From an uncultured Alteromonas sp. (lineage in GTDB: Bacteria > Pseudomonadota > Gammaproteobacteria > Enterobacterales > Alteromonadaceae), in the NCBI RefSeq assembly GCF_913058315.1, contig NZ_CAJXQY010000004.1, forward strand, positions 1-64,000: a stretch of 64,000 nt of DNA. Direction: 5' to 3'. Within the stretch, counting starts at the first letter, position 1. The number at the start of each line of letters is the position of its first letter. The translations under genes and the position numbers were made by a program. Shown one piece after another: positions 18,559-27,296 of the stretch. The notes beneath the pieces are model-generated. The model searched no databases. It was not told where the DNA came from and was given only the letters and a program-made list of their open reading frames with translations.

Positions 18559-19572
18559 TCAGTCCTCAATATCTACCAGTCGTGAATATATACGCTCCAT
18601 GGAGGTATCCGGGAACAGCAACAGCAACTCAAAATGAATACCCCGCTGCTTTATACCGTAGCCTATTTCCACCGCCATAATGCGATTCCAGCGCTGTTTA
18701 GTATTCGCTAACATACTTTCCAGTTCACGGTTGCGCCCCAGAATAATCGGTGACGAGTGGCTAAAAGTCACATTAAGCTGATCAGACAGGGCATTCAGGC
18801 AGGCGCCAATCAGAATGTTGGAAATGTCCATCAACGCCTCAAGCTGCGCGGGCGCGGCCGACAACTGGTCGTAATTTAATAGCGTAATGATATTTTCAAA
18901 ATCCGTATCATTGAAAATCACCAGCGCCTCGCCGTTGATACCGGCACTCACAAACCCTTTGGAGACTGCCGAAACACTGTCATTACGGTTAACCTCGGCA
19001 AAGGCCATATGCAGTTCGTTGTTCTCAATGATATTCACATTGGGAATAGGTAAGTCGATAAACTCCCCTAGCTGGCGCGCCAGGTTTTCACCGGCACGTC
19101 CCATGGCCACATTCACCAGTTCGCGGTAAGCATCAAGCTTTTCACTGTCACTGCTGCCGGCCAGAGTGGTTTGTTTCTTACGTTGTTCAGAGCGCGCGTC
19201 GCCGGTATAAATACCGTACTGCTTTAATAAGGTGATGAGCTTTTGATTGTCGATAGGCTTGCGAATAAAGTCTAGTGCGCCCATCGCCAGCATGCGCGTT
19301 CGCGCCTCAGGCTGTACATCACCCGACACGGTAATCACCAGACAAGGTAAGTCTTCGCGGCGAATAACTTCCATGGTGGCATAGCCATCCATAACCGGCA
19401 TATTCAGATCCAGAAACATCACATCGCCTTTACCGGCGCGGATCATGTCTAACGCTTCCTGGCCATCTTTAGCAAAGTGCAACAGCACGTCCCAGCCATC
19501 CGGAATGGCCCTTGCCATCTGCTTTCTGGCAAATGCCGAATCATCACAAATCAGAACATTGGTTCTACTCAT
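18559..19572 (-). CDS. Response regulator fused to a CheC/CheX-like phosphatase domain
   Basis: 337 residues. Residues 1-120 form a receiver with ICDD, the phospho-acceptor Asp in MFLDLNMPVMDG and the Lys in IRKPI. After a polar linker a CheC-like domain has one phosphatase signature D-x3-E-x2-N (DAYRELVN) and a second, less regular one (MDISNILIG). CheC-family domains remove phosphate from CheY-like receivers, so the protein may limit its own or another receiver's signal. The diguanylate cyclase gene follows almost without a gap, which points to control of cyclic di-GMP. No cognate histidine kinase is in the window. It is 8 bp behind thyA. Confidence 0.85.
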   Translation of the reverse strand: MSRTNVLICDDSAFARKQMARAIPDGWDVLLHFAKDGQEALDMIRAGKGDVMFLDLNMPVMDGYATMEVIRREDLPCLVITVSGDVQPEARTRMLAMGALDFIRKPIDNQKLITLLKQYGIYTGDARSEQRKKQTTLAGSSDSEKLDAYRELVNVAMGRAGENLARQLGEFIDLPIPNVNIIENNELHMAFAEVNRNDSVSAVSKGFVSAGINGEALVIFNDTDFENIITLLNYDQLSAAPAQLEALMDISNILIGACLNALSDQLNVTFSHSSPIILGRNRELESMLANTKQRWNRIMAVEIGYGIKQRGIHFELLLLFPDTSMERIYSRLVDIED

Positions 19573-19580
19573 AGCACACC

Positions 19581-20414
19581 CTAAATTGCTACCGGTGCTT
19601 TAATGTGCGGATGCGACTGATAGTTTTCTAACGTGAAATCATCAATGCTAAAACCAAAGATATCCTTAACCTCAGGATTGAGCCGCATGGTTGGGCGCGC
19701 AAAAGGCTCACGACTTAATTGCAGCTCGGTTTGCTCCAGGTGGTTAACATAAAGATGGGCATCACCCAATGTATGGATAAATTCACCGGGTTCGAGGTCA
19801 CACACTTGTGCCACCATCAGGGTAAGCAAGGCATAACTGGCGATATTGAATGGCACACCCAGGAACACATCACCACTGCGTTGATATAACTGACAAGACA
19901 GTTTCCCTTCCAGCACATAGAACTGAAACAGGGTATGACAAGGCGGCAAAGCCTGCTTACCGTGGGCGGCATTAGCCTTAGGCGACATGGTCGGGTCCGG
20001 TAATACCGACGGGTTCCACGCACTTACGATTAACCGGCGGGAATCCGGATTAGTTTTAATTTCGTTGATCAGCGCTGAAATCTGGTCGACCGTTTCGCCA
20101 TCGGCGCCGGTCCAGCTGCGCCATTGATGACCGTAAACCGGCCCCAGCTCGCCTTCATCGGTAGCCCATTCATCCCAAATGGATACGCCATTTTCTTTTA
20201 AATAAGCGATGTTAGTTTCGCCTTTTAAAAACCATAGCAATTCATGAATGATGGAGCGCAAATGACACTTTTTAGTGGTCACCAGCGGAAAGCCTTCACT
20301 CAGGTCAAAGCGCATCTGGTAGCCAAATACGCTCACTGTACCGGTACCGGTTCTGTCTTCTTTTTTTACGCCATTGTCACGGATATGGCGCATTAATGCT
20401 AAGTACTCTTTCAT
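19581..20414 (-). CDS. thyA: Thymidylate synthase ThyA
   Basis: 277 residues, slightly longer than E. coli ThyA (264). The nucleophilic Cys is in [11 protein letters not shown], folate and nucleotide contact segments include [18 protein letters not shown], and the N-terminus [12 protein letters not shown] is conserved. It makes dTMP from dUMP using methylene-tetrahydrofolate, which FolA later regenerates (gene at 42 kb). The family is cytosolic and dimeric. It is packed 7 bp after lgt, as in enterobacteria. Confidence 0.97.
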   Translation of the reverse strand: MKEYLALMRHIRDNGVKKEDRTGTGTVSVFGYQMRFDLSEGFPLVTTKKCHLRSIIHELLWFLKGETNIAYLKENGVSIWDEWATDEGELGPVYGHQWRSWTGADGETVDQISALINEIKTNPDSRRLIVSAWNPSVLPDPTMSPKANAAHGKQALPPCHTLFQFYVLEGKLSCQLYQRSGDVFLGVPFNIASYALLTLMVAQVCDLEPGEFIHTLGDAHLYVNHLEQTELQLSREPFARPTMRLNPEVKDIFGFSIDDFTLENYQSHPHIKAPVAI

Positions 20415-20421
20415 GCGTCGT

Positions 20422-21246
20422 TTAGCTCTTTACCGTTTTGTTAGCCGGTGGGGTGACCACACCATTCTTTTTATAGGCATATAGGATGAGCCCCAGGCCA
20501 CCGAGGATCATCGGGATACATAATAACTGTCCCTGGCTCAGGCCAACCTGATACAAACCAATGTGCGCATCGGGTTCGCGATAAAACTCTACGATAAAGC
20601 GGAAAGTGCCATACCCCATCAGGAATAAGCCGCCAACAGCGCCCGTCGGCCTTGGACGCGCAGAGTAAAGCCAGAGAATAATAAACAGTAACACACCTTC
20701 CAGGGCAAATTCATACAGTTGCGAAGGGTGGCGTGGTTGCGGTCCTGCGCCGGGGAAGATAATCGCCCAGGGCACATCTGTAGTGCGCCCCCACAGTTCC
20801 GCATTGAGGAAATTACCGATGCGGCCGGCGCCTAAACCGATAGGCACCAGTGGCGCAATAAAGTCGGCCACCTGGAAAAAGCTGGCATTCAGACGTTTGG
20901 CCTGCCAGACCATGGCAGCAATAACGCCTAACAAACCGCCGTGGAAAGACATCCCCCCGGTCCAGATCTTAAACAGGTAGGTAGGATCTTCAACAAACAG
21001 GCCCCACTGGTAAAACAGCACATAGCCCAGACGCCCGCCAATGATCACCCCCACAAAGCCCCAGAATAATAAATCGCTCAGTTGGTCACGATTCCAGGGG
21101 GAGTTAGGTAAGCGCTTTTTGGCCAGCAGGTAGGCAGCTATAAAGCCCAGCAGATACATCATGCCATACCAGCGCACGCTAAGCGGCCCAAGACTGACTA
21201 TAACCGGATCGATATTGGGAAATACCAGGAAGTCTGTTTCACCCAT
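20422..21246 (-). CDS. lgt: Prolipoprotein diacylglyceryl transferase Lgt
   Basis: 274 residues with about seven membrane segments. The Lgt signature [14 protein letters not shown] is intact, as is the SFHGGLLG loop with the conserved His. It attaches diacylglycerol from phosphatidylglycerol to the lipobox cysteine of prelipoproteins in the inner membrane. Substrates in this window would include NlpD, PrsT and the lipoproteins at 54.5 and 60-63 kb. It lies 3 bp after the TauE/SafE gene and 7 bp before thyA. Confidence 0.97.
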   Translation of the reverse strand: MGETDFLVFPNIDPVIVSLGPLSVRWYGMMYLLGFIAAYLLAKKRLPNSPWNRDQLSDLLFWGFVGVIIGGRLGYVLFYQWGLFVEDPTYLFKIWTGGMSFHGGLLGVIAAMVWQAKRLNASFFQVADFIAPLVPIGLGAGRIGNFLNAELWGRTTDVPWAIIFPGAGPQPRHPSQLYEFALEGVLLFIILWLYSARPRPTGAVGGLFLMGYGTFRFIVEFYREPDAHIGLYQVGLSQGQLLCIPMILGGLGLILYAYKKNGVVTPPANKTVKS

Positions 21247-21249
21247 GGA

Positions 21250-22056
21250 TTAATTCATTCCTATTATCATGCGGATACTGACTAACACCAGCAGGCCCGC
21301 TAAAATCTTTTTAAGTAATTCTGTTGGCATATTTTGCCCTAACCGGGCGCCAAAGCCAGCAGTAAATATAGAAGTGGCCATAATGCCAAATCCTGCTGGT
21401 AAGTAAACATACCCCAGTGACCAGTCTGGTAAACCTGGTAAATTCCAGCCCGCGTGGATAAAGCTTCCGGTACCAAATAATGCGATAACCAGACCACTGA
21501 CTGCCGCACAGCCAATTGCCTGACGAATAGGCACCTGGAACCAAACCAGCGCTGGCACCAGTAAAGCACCGCCGCCAATGCCCATTAATGCGGAGATTGT
21601 TCCGACTATGGCGCCCACGGTAATCAGGATGGCTGGCGTGTAAGCCTTACTCGAGGCAGTGCGCTTACCAAAGACCATTTGTGCGGCAATGAGTATGACT
21701 AATCCGGCAAACACTTTGGTCAGAATATCGGCCGGCAACATGCTGGCCAGTTGAGCGCCGGCAATGGCACCAAAGGCAATCCCGGTGCCACTTAGCACAA
21801 TGACCCGAGGCACAATGTTACCCAGAGAATAATGTGCTTTGGCAGAGAAAAAACCGGTAACAATAATGGTAAACAGGGACGTTGCTATCGCCATGGGCAT
21901 AGCCAGTTCATGGCTAATACCGGCAATACCGGTAAGCAACGCAGACAGCACCGGCACAATAATCAGGCCGCCACCAATGCCCAGCATGCCAGCCAACGTC
22001 CCGGTGAGCATTCCCAGGGCCATACAACAGACGAAAATGAGTAGCAGAGGATCCAA
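21250..22056 (-). CDS. TauE/SafE-family membrane permease
   Basis: 268 residues with about eight hydrophobic helices in two similar halves. The paired glycine-rich motifs GMLGIGGGLIIVP and SALMGIGGGALLVP are hallmarks of the TauE/SafE (DUF81) family. Members export sulfite, sulfoacetate or other small organic anions; the substrate here cannot be told. The start is TTG 22056, supported by GGAG 8 nt upstream. It is inserted between ptsP and lgt, which are adjacent in E. coli. Confidence 0.85.
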   Translation of the reverse strand: MDPLLLIFVCCMALGMLTGTLAGMLGIGGGLIIVPVLSALLTGIAGISHELAMPMAIATSLFTIIVTGFFSAKAHYSLGNIVPRVIVLSGTGIAFGAIAGAQLASMLPADILTKVFAGLVILIAAQMVFGKRTASSKAYTPAILITVGAIVGTISALMGIGGGALLVPALVWFQVPIRQAIGCAAVSGLVIALFGTGSFIHAGWNLPGLPDWSLGYVYLPAGFGIMATSIFTAGFGARLGQNMPTELLKKILAGLLVLVSIRMIIGMN

Positions 22057-22141
22057 TCTAAGTCTCCGTGATAATTGAGGTCGCTAGCATACCATAAGTC
22101 CAACCGGGAGGGGGTTAGCATAGCCGCGCAATGTGATGATT

Positions 22142-24466
22142 TTAAGAACCGGCCCGAACTAGTCCACCGAGCCCTTTCACTTCCAGGTACTGATTGATGT
22201 GATTAAAGACTTCTTCATAACTGTCTGAAGTTAATGCACAAGATAGTAATGACTGGGCTTCGCTCAGATTCACGTTGCGAACTACCCAGTTAATTTTACG
22301 CAGGTTAAAAGCATTCATACTGAGCTTTCGGTATCCCATTCCCATCAGCAGGATAGCGCCGCCGGGTTCACCGGCTATTTCACCACAGACCGATACCGGC
22401 ACCTGATACTGATCGGCCTGCCTGGCAATATCATAAAGCGCCGAAAGCACCGCCGGATGATAACTGTTATACAAGCTGGCCACCCGGGTATTATTGCGGT
22501 CTACGGCAAGCAGGTACTGGGTTAAGTCGTTGCTGCCCACTGAGAAAAAGTCGACCTTCTTGGCCAGTTGCGGCAACTGATAAAGCACGGATGGCACTTC
22601 CAGCATAATGCCCAGGCGCGGACGATAAAGCAGTTCGCCCTTCAGCCGTGCTTCTTCTTCCACCTCAAAAAAGGCCTGTTCCACCAGTCTGCGGGCTTCG
22701 TTTACTTCGCCAACACTGGAGATCATCGGCAACATGATACTGAGGTTTTGCAAACCAATACTGGCGCGTAACATAGCGCGGATCTGAACCAGAAAAATTT
22801 CCGGATGGTCCAGTGTCAGGCGTATGCCCCGCCACCCCAGGAAGGGGTTTTCTTCAGTAATTGGAAAGTAGGGCAGCGGTTTATCACCGCCCACATCCAG
22901 CGTTCGCATCACAATTTCACGGTCCGGCGCACTCATCAGCACATTTCGATACAGCTCAACCTGCTCACTTTCCGACGGAAACCGCTCACGCATCATAAAC
23001 GGGATTTCGGTGCGGTAGAGCCCTATTCCTACTTTACCGGAGCGCACTGCCGTCTCTATTTCAGCCGATAACCCGGCATTGACCAACAGATTAATGCGGC
23101 AGCCGTCTTCACTCTGGCATGGCTTGCCAGCTTCTTTATCAATGCGCTCAGAAAGTAATTTTTCTTCTTCAATCAGCTGACTGAATTCGGCTTTGATCGC
23201 CTTTTCTGGTGAAACAATCACTTCACCGGCATAGCCGTCGAGCAGAATCTCTTTCTTTTCGAGCAGGGTTGGCGAAACGTTCTGGCACCCCATCACAGCG
23301 GGAACCCCCATTGCTCTGGCCAGAATGGCAGCATGAGAGTTATTGGAGCCACGAATGGATATGATCCCGGCCAGATATTCCTTGGGGAATTCTGCCAGCA
23401 TGGGCGCCGACACTTCTTCGGCCACCAGGATACTGGGCTCGCTTGGGCGGTCACTAACCGACTCACTTTTGCCACTGATGACTTGCAGAATATTCACCAG
23501 AATACGGTTGGATAAATCGACGATATCGATAGCCCGTTCGCGCATATACGGATCGTCCATCGCCTCAAACCGGGCGGCGTAGGCTTCCACCACCAGCTTC
23601 AATGATGAGGCTGCGTCCCAGCCGTCGCGTATTTTCGCTTCGACTTCGCGCCCTAAACTGTTGGCATCAAGAAGTTGGTGATAAAGCTGAAAGATGGCCC
23701 TTACGTCATCGGGCACCTGACCTTCGAGGCGCTGTGACAGTGCTTCTACCTGTGTCCGGGTCACCTCTACGCCTTTACGGTAGTAGTCGATTTCCTGCTG
23801 GGTTTTATCGGTTTGTTTAACAATCCAGGTGGCCAGCGTATAGGCCGCATGAGGCGAATAGCCTACCCCCATGCCCAGCCCCGGTGAGCCGGGTACCCCG
23901 CGGACATTCTTTTGCATATGACCGGCGTAAATGCCGGCTATCGGGTTGAGTGCGCCGCGGGTTTCAGCATGCGAGATTTCCAGAGCAATTTGCGCAGCCA
24001 GCGTCACCAGAAAGGCTTCTTCATCCTCACTGAATTTACGCATAGCGCTTTGCTGCATGGTGATAACCCCCAGCACTTTACGCTGGTGAATTATCGGCGT
24101 GCCCAGAAACGCGTGGTAGCTTTCTTCTTTGACTTCCGGGTACTGTTTGAAGCGCGGGTGATTCGGTGCATCCTCAATATTCAGCGGTTCTTCCCGCTGC
24201 CCCACCAGCCCGATTAAGCCTTCAGAGAAACCAATTTTAACCAGCTCAACCGCATCGGGAGCCAGACCATCGGTAGCCTTGAGAACAAAGGCCTGAGCGT
24301 TATAGTCGGCGAGGTAAATAGAACAGGAGTCGACTCCCATTGTTTGTTTAACGCGTTCAGCAAGGCGAAACAGCGCGTCGGTCAACCGGGGGATTTGGTT
24401 GACCTCCTGAACAATACTCTTAAGTACCGTTAGAATACTGCTTTTTCGACCCGTTTCTGCCGCCAA
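22142..24466 (-). CDS. ptsP: Phosphoenolpyruvate-protein phosphotransferase PtsP (EI-Ntr)
   Basis: 774 residues. An N-terminal GAF domain (SCSIYLAD, FLGTPIIHQRKVLGV) precedes the enzyme I part: the phospho-His region RGSNNSHAAILARAMGVPAV, the PEP-binding region LYRTEIPFM and FSVGSNDLTQYLLAVDR near the C-terminus. It starts the nitrogen PTS chain by passing phosphate from PEP to NPr; GAF domains of this family sense glutamine. NPr and EIIA-Ntr genes are not in the window. The start is TTG 24466, 14 bp after the rppH stop, with AGGG before it. Confidence 0.95.
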   Translation of the reverse strand: MAAETGRKSSILTVLKSIVQEVNQIPRLTDALFRLAERVKQTMGVDSCSIYLADYNAQAFVLKATDGLAPDAVELVKIGFSEGLIGLVGQREEPLNIEDAPNHPRFKQYPEVKEESYHAFLGTPIIHQRKVLGVITMQQSAMRKFSEDEEAFLVTLAAQIALEISHAETRGALNPIAGIYAGHMQKNVRGVPGSPGLGMGVGYSPHAAYTLATWIVKQTDKTQQEIDYYRKGVEVTRTQVEALSQRLEGQVPDDVRAIFQLYHQLLDANSLGREVEAKIRDGWDAASSLKLVVEAYAARFEAMDDPYMRERAIDIVDLSNRILVNILQVISGKSESVSDRPSEPSILVAEEVSAPMLAEFPKEYLAGIISIRGSNNSHAAILARAMGVPAVMGCQNVSPTLLEKKEILLDGYAGEVIVSPEKAIKAEFSQLIEEEKLLSERIDKEAGKPCQSEDGCRINLLVNAGLSAEIETAVRSGKVGIGLYRTEIPFMMRERFPSESEQVELYRNVLMSAPDREIVMRTLDVGGDKPLPYFPITEENPFLGWRGIRLTLDHPEIFLVQIRAMLRASIGLQNLSIMLPMISSVGEVNEARRLVEQAFFEVEEEARLKGELLYRPRLGIMLEVPSVLYQLPQLAKKVDFFSVGSNDLTQYLLAVDRNNTRVASLYNSYHPAVLSALYDIARQADQYQVPVSVCGEIAGEPGGAILLMGMGYRKLSMNAFNLRKINWVVRNVNLSEAQSLLSCALTSDSYEEVFNHINQYLEVKGLGGLVRAGS

Positions 24467-24480
24467 GAGTGACCCTACCC

Positions 24481-25011
24481 TTATCCTCGTCGTTTGCGAC
24501 GATGCTGCTTGGAATGATGATGCTGGTGTCGCGGCTGCGAGGTGATCACCGTTCCGGCAAATTCTTTCATTACACGGCGGTAGACATCGCGTTTAAAGGA
24601 CACCACATTTCTCACCGGGTACCAGTAACTCACCCAGCGCCAGTCATCAAATTCGGGATGACCGGATTTCAGTACATCTACGTCTTTGTCCTGGCAATCC
24701 AGTTGCAACAAAAACCATTTCTGTTTTTGTCCTATACAAACCGGATTACTACCTTGCCTTATTAACCGTTTGGGCAGTTTGTATCGCACCCAATTTCGTG
24801 TCACGCTCAGAATGCTTACATCTTTCGGGGTAAGCCCTACTTCTTCATGCAACTCACGATACATTGCCTGCTCTACAGTTTCCCCTTCATCTATTCCGCC
24901 TTGGGGAAACTGCCATGAATGTTGGCCATAACGTCTTGCCCAAAATACTTGACCTATTTTGTTGCAAATCACTATGCCCACATTCGCACGGAATCCATCG
25001 GTATCTATCAC
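24481..25011 (-). CDS. rppH: RNA pyrophosphohydrolase RppH
   Basis: 176 residues, the size of E. coli RppH. The Nudix box [23 protein letters not shown] is complete, and the start [15 protein letters not shown] matches the family. It removes pyrophosphate from 5'-triphosphate mRNA ends and triggers RNase E decay. The C-terminal tail is basic (HRRKRRG). It leads the minus-strand run with ptsP and is divergent from mutH, as in enterobacteria. Confidence 0.97.
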   Translation of the reverse strand: MIDTDGFRANVGIVICNKIGQVFWARRYGQHSWQFPQGGIDEGETVEQAMYRELHEEVGLTPKDVSILSVTRNWVRYKLPKRLIRQGSNPVCIGQKQKWFLLQLDCQDKDVDVLKSGHPEFDDWRWVSYWYPVRNVVSFKRDVYRRVMKEFAGTVITSQPRHQHHHSKQHRRKRRG

Positions 25012-25117
25012 TCAGACTCCCGGGCACTTTATATTGTTCTGTGATAGCATTCTTTCACAAACCTTTGTGCATGCAAAGTATTTATCACATATGTTTAACG
25101 TAATTGGTTTTTAAGGG

Positions 25118-25804
25118 ATGGAAGGTTTGCAAGTACCAACCTCTGCGCCCGGTGATTTGTCAGAACTGGAAAGCCGCGCCCAGGCAATAGCCGGGTTCAG
25201 TCTTGGCGAACTGGCTGACATGGCCAATATTGCCATTCCACGCGACTTTACACGCCATAAAGGCTGGACAGGTCAACTTATTGAAACCTGGTTAGGGGCC
25301 ACCGCGGGCTCGAAACCCCAGCAGGATTTTCCCGAGCTCGGCGTCGAACTCAAAACCCTGCCCATTAATCAGCACGGGCAGCCACTGGAAACCACTTACG
25401 TCTGTTATGCCCCTCTTTTACTGCCGCCGTTAATCACCTGGCAAACCTGTAATGTCAAAAATAAGCTGCAATGTGTGTTATGGGTACCGGTTGAGGGCGA
25501 GCGCCAAATCCCGGTTGCAGAACGACGTATTGCTACCCCCTTTTTATGGCAACCCAGCGAAGTCCAGAACGCCCTGTTACAACGGGACTGGGAAGAGCTT
25601 ACCGAGATGATTGCACTGGGCCAGGTTGAATCGATTACGGCCCGCCATGGCGAGGTTATGCAGCTTCGCCCCAAAGCGGCCAGCGGGCAGGTGTTAACCG
25701 ATGCCCTGGATGCTGAAGGCAATAAAATTCAAACCCGACCGCGGGGCTTTTATCTGCGTAAACAGTTCACCAGTCATATTCTGCAGACCCATTTCGATCA
25801 GTAA
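25118..25804 (+). CDS. mutH: DNA mismatch repair endonuclease MutH
   Basis: 228 residues. The active-site pattern D-x6-E-x-K is present (D70, E77, K79 in DFPELGVELK), and the C-terminal half (ITARHGEVMQLRPKA, PRGFYLRKQFTS) matches MutH. It nicks the unmethylated strand at hemimethylated GATC when activated by MutS and MutL, which implies a Dam-methylating host. The AAGGG before ATG 25118 is unusually close, so a start a few codons later (TTG near 25129) is possible. Confidence 0.95.
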   Translation: MEGLQVPTSAPGDLSELESRAQAIAGFSLGELADMANIAIPRDFTRHKGWTGQLIETWLGATAGSKPQQDFPELGVELKTLPINQHGQPLETTYVCYAPLLLPPLITWQTCNVKNKLQCVLWVPVEGERQIPVAERRIATPFLWQPSEVQNALLQRDWEELTEMIALGQVESITARHGEVMQLRPKAASGQVLTDALDAEGNKIQTRPRGFYLRKQFTSHILQTHFDQ

Positions 25805-25827
25805 TTAGCCATACGCTCCCCGAGCCT

Positions 25828-25841
25828 TTGACCTAAATCAA
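25828..25841 (+). promoter_or_regulatory. FNR/ANR-type operator upstream of the ferredoxin gene
   Basis: TTGACCTAAATCAA fits the FNR-family consensus TTGAT-N4-ATCAA in nine of ten half-site positions. A TATAAA -10 box lies at 25865-25870, so the site centre falls near -42 from the expected start, the class II activation position. Confidence 0.7.
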
Positions 25842-25864
25842 GCGATGGCGTCAGGGGCTTTGCA

Positions 25865-25870
25865 TATAAA
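25865..25870 (+). promoter_or_regulatory. Candidate -10 box of the ferredoxin gene
   Basis: TATAAA lies 54 bp before the ATG and 23 bp after the FNR-like box, with no consensus -35. That is usual for promoters that depend on an activator. Confidence 0.55.
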
Positions 25871-25906
25871 TAAAGACTTATATACAGTCAGTAGCAGAGA
25901 ATTTAG

Positions 25907-26170
<264 letters not shown>

Positions 26171-26189
26171 TCGCCGGGCGCTGCTTACG

Positions 26190-27272
26190 TTAGCGGCGGC
26201 TTTCCAGGTATTTTAAAAAGCTGCGGCTGGCGGTGCCATTAACGCCCAGCTTTAAGCGCTTGGTCACACTGTCGAGTTTGGTATCAGAACTCATTAATAC
26301 CTGCTTGGCATATTTCATTCGATACTGGTAAATAAAGCCGCGAAAATGCATTTTTTTGCCTGCCAGTAAAGCCAGACAGATTTCACTGGCCGACAGATCC
26401 GCGCGGTCGGCAAACGTTGCCAGCGTCAGGCCAATTTCTTTATAAGCTTTCTGACTAATCACCGCAGACTCAGCCCGTTTTAATACCGCCTGAGCAGTAC
26501 TGTGAGACATTTTAGGCGCTGCACTCATAGCGTCATGATCGAAGGGCGATGGTGATGGTTTATGGGCACGACTAAGCTGCACCAGCACCACCAGCGTGGT
26601 CAGCGCCAGAGCTGAATGAAACCAGGACAACCAGTGGTAAAAAGGTAACAGGCCAAAGGCCACCGCCGCCACTAAGATAACCAGACAAAAAGCCATTCCT
26701 ACTGCAAAGCCGCAAGCCCCGCTTACCCCTTTGATATGATACATCTCAGTATCGACCACTTGCAGAGGGAGTTCATGATGGTATTGCTGCAATTGCTCAA
26801 TCATCACAATGCTGATATACAAAAACAAAAAAGCCGGGATTAAATAACTTAAATACACCGCCCAGTAACTCAGAGGGTCTCCGACCGGGGCTAACCCCGG
26901 CCATTGCTGCCAGTCCCCGCCATACAACCAGCCCTGGATCACCACTAATACTGCCAACAGGATAGTCGCCCCATAAAAGGGCCACAGAAGCGGTTTTGGT
27001 TTGCGCCACACCATGGCCAGCAGATTACGGTAGACGCCGGCTAACACTACGGGCAGAGCCATAACAGCTGCGGCTGCCAGCCAGGACGACGCAGTGCCAA
27101 CCAGTTGCCATAGTTCGCTGACTAACAGGAATGGCCAGCTCAGCAAGGCTGGCCAGAACCCGGGAAACCCGGTGGCCGCGCCCTCGGTCCGGCTGATTTT
27201 AAACAGTAAACACAGCCACAGGACGGTAAGCACACCGGCAGTCCAGAGCGGGATCATGTGTTGGGTGGTCAT
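26190..27272 (-). CDS. Membrane-embedded AraC-type transcription regulator
   Basis: 360 residues. The first 240 contain about seven hydrophobic segments, for example AGVLTVLWLCLLFKI and AVGMAFCLVILVAAVAFGLL. The C-terminal 90 resemble an AraC DNA-binding domain: one good helix-turn-helix (LTLATFADRADLSASEICLAL), the linker IYQYRMKYAKQVLMS, and a weak second helix-turn-helix (KLDSVTKRLKLGVNGTASRSF). It may sense a membrane or periplasmic signal and act directly on DNA. The substrate and targets are unknown. It lies 24 bp after ygiF on the same strand and converges on the ferredoxin gene. The ATG at 27272 follows GGAA at a 10-nt distance. Confidence 0.7.
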   Translation of the reverse strand: MTTQHMIPLWTAGVLTVLWLCLLFKISRTEGAATGFPGFWPALLSWPFLLVSELWQLVGTASSWLAAAAVMALPVVLAGVYRNLLAMVWRKPKPLLWPFYGATILLAVLVVIQGWLYGGDWQQWPGLAPVGDPLSYWAVYLSYLIPAFLFLYISIVMIEQLQQYHHELPLQVVDTEMYHIKGVSGACGFAVGMAFCLVILVAAVAFGLLPFYHWLSWFHSALALTTLVVLVQLSRAHKPSPSPFDHDAMSAAPKMSHSTAQAVLKRAESAVISQKAYKEIGLTLATFADRADLSASEICLALLAGKKMHFRGFIYQYRMKYAKQVLMSSDTKLDSVTKRLKLGVNGTASRSFLKYLESRR

Positions 27273-27296
27273 TGCGTTTCAGTTCCGTGGTAAAGG

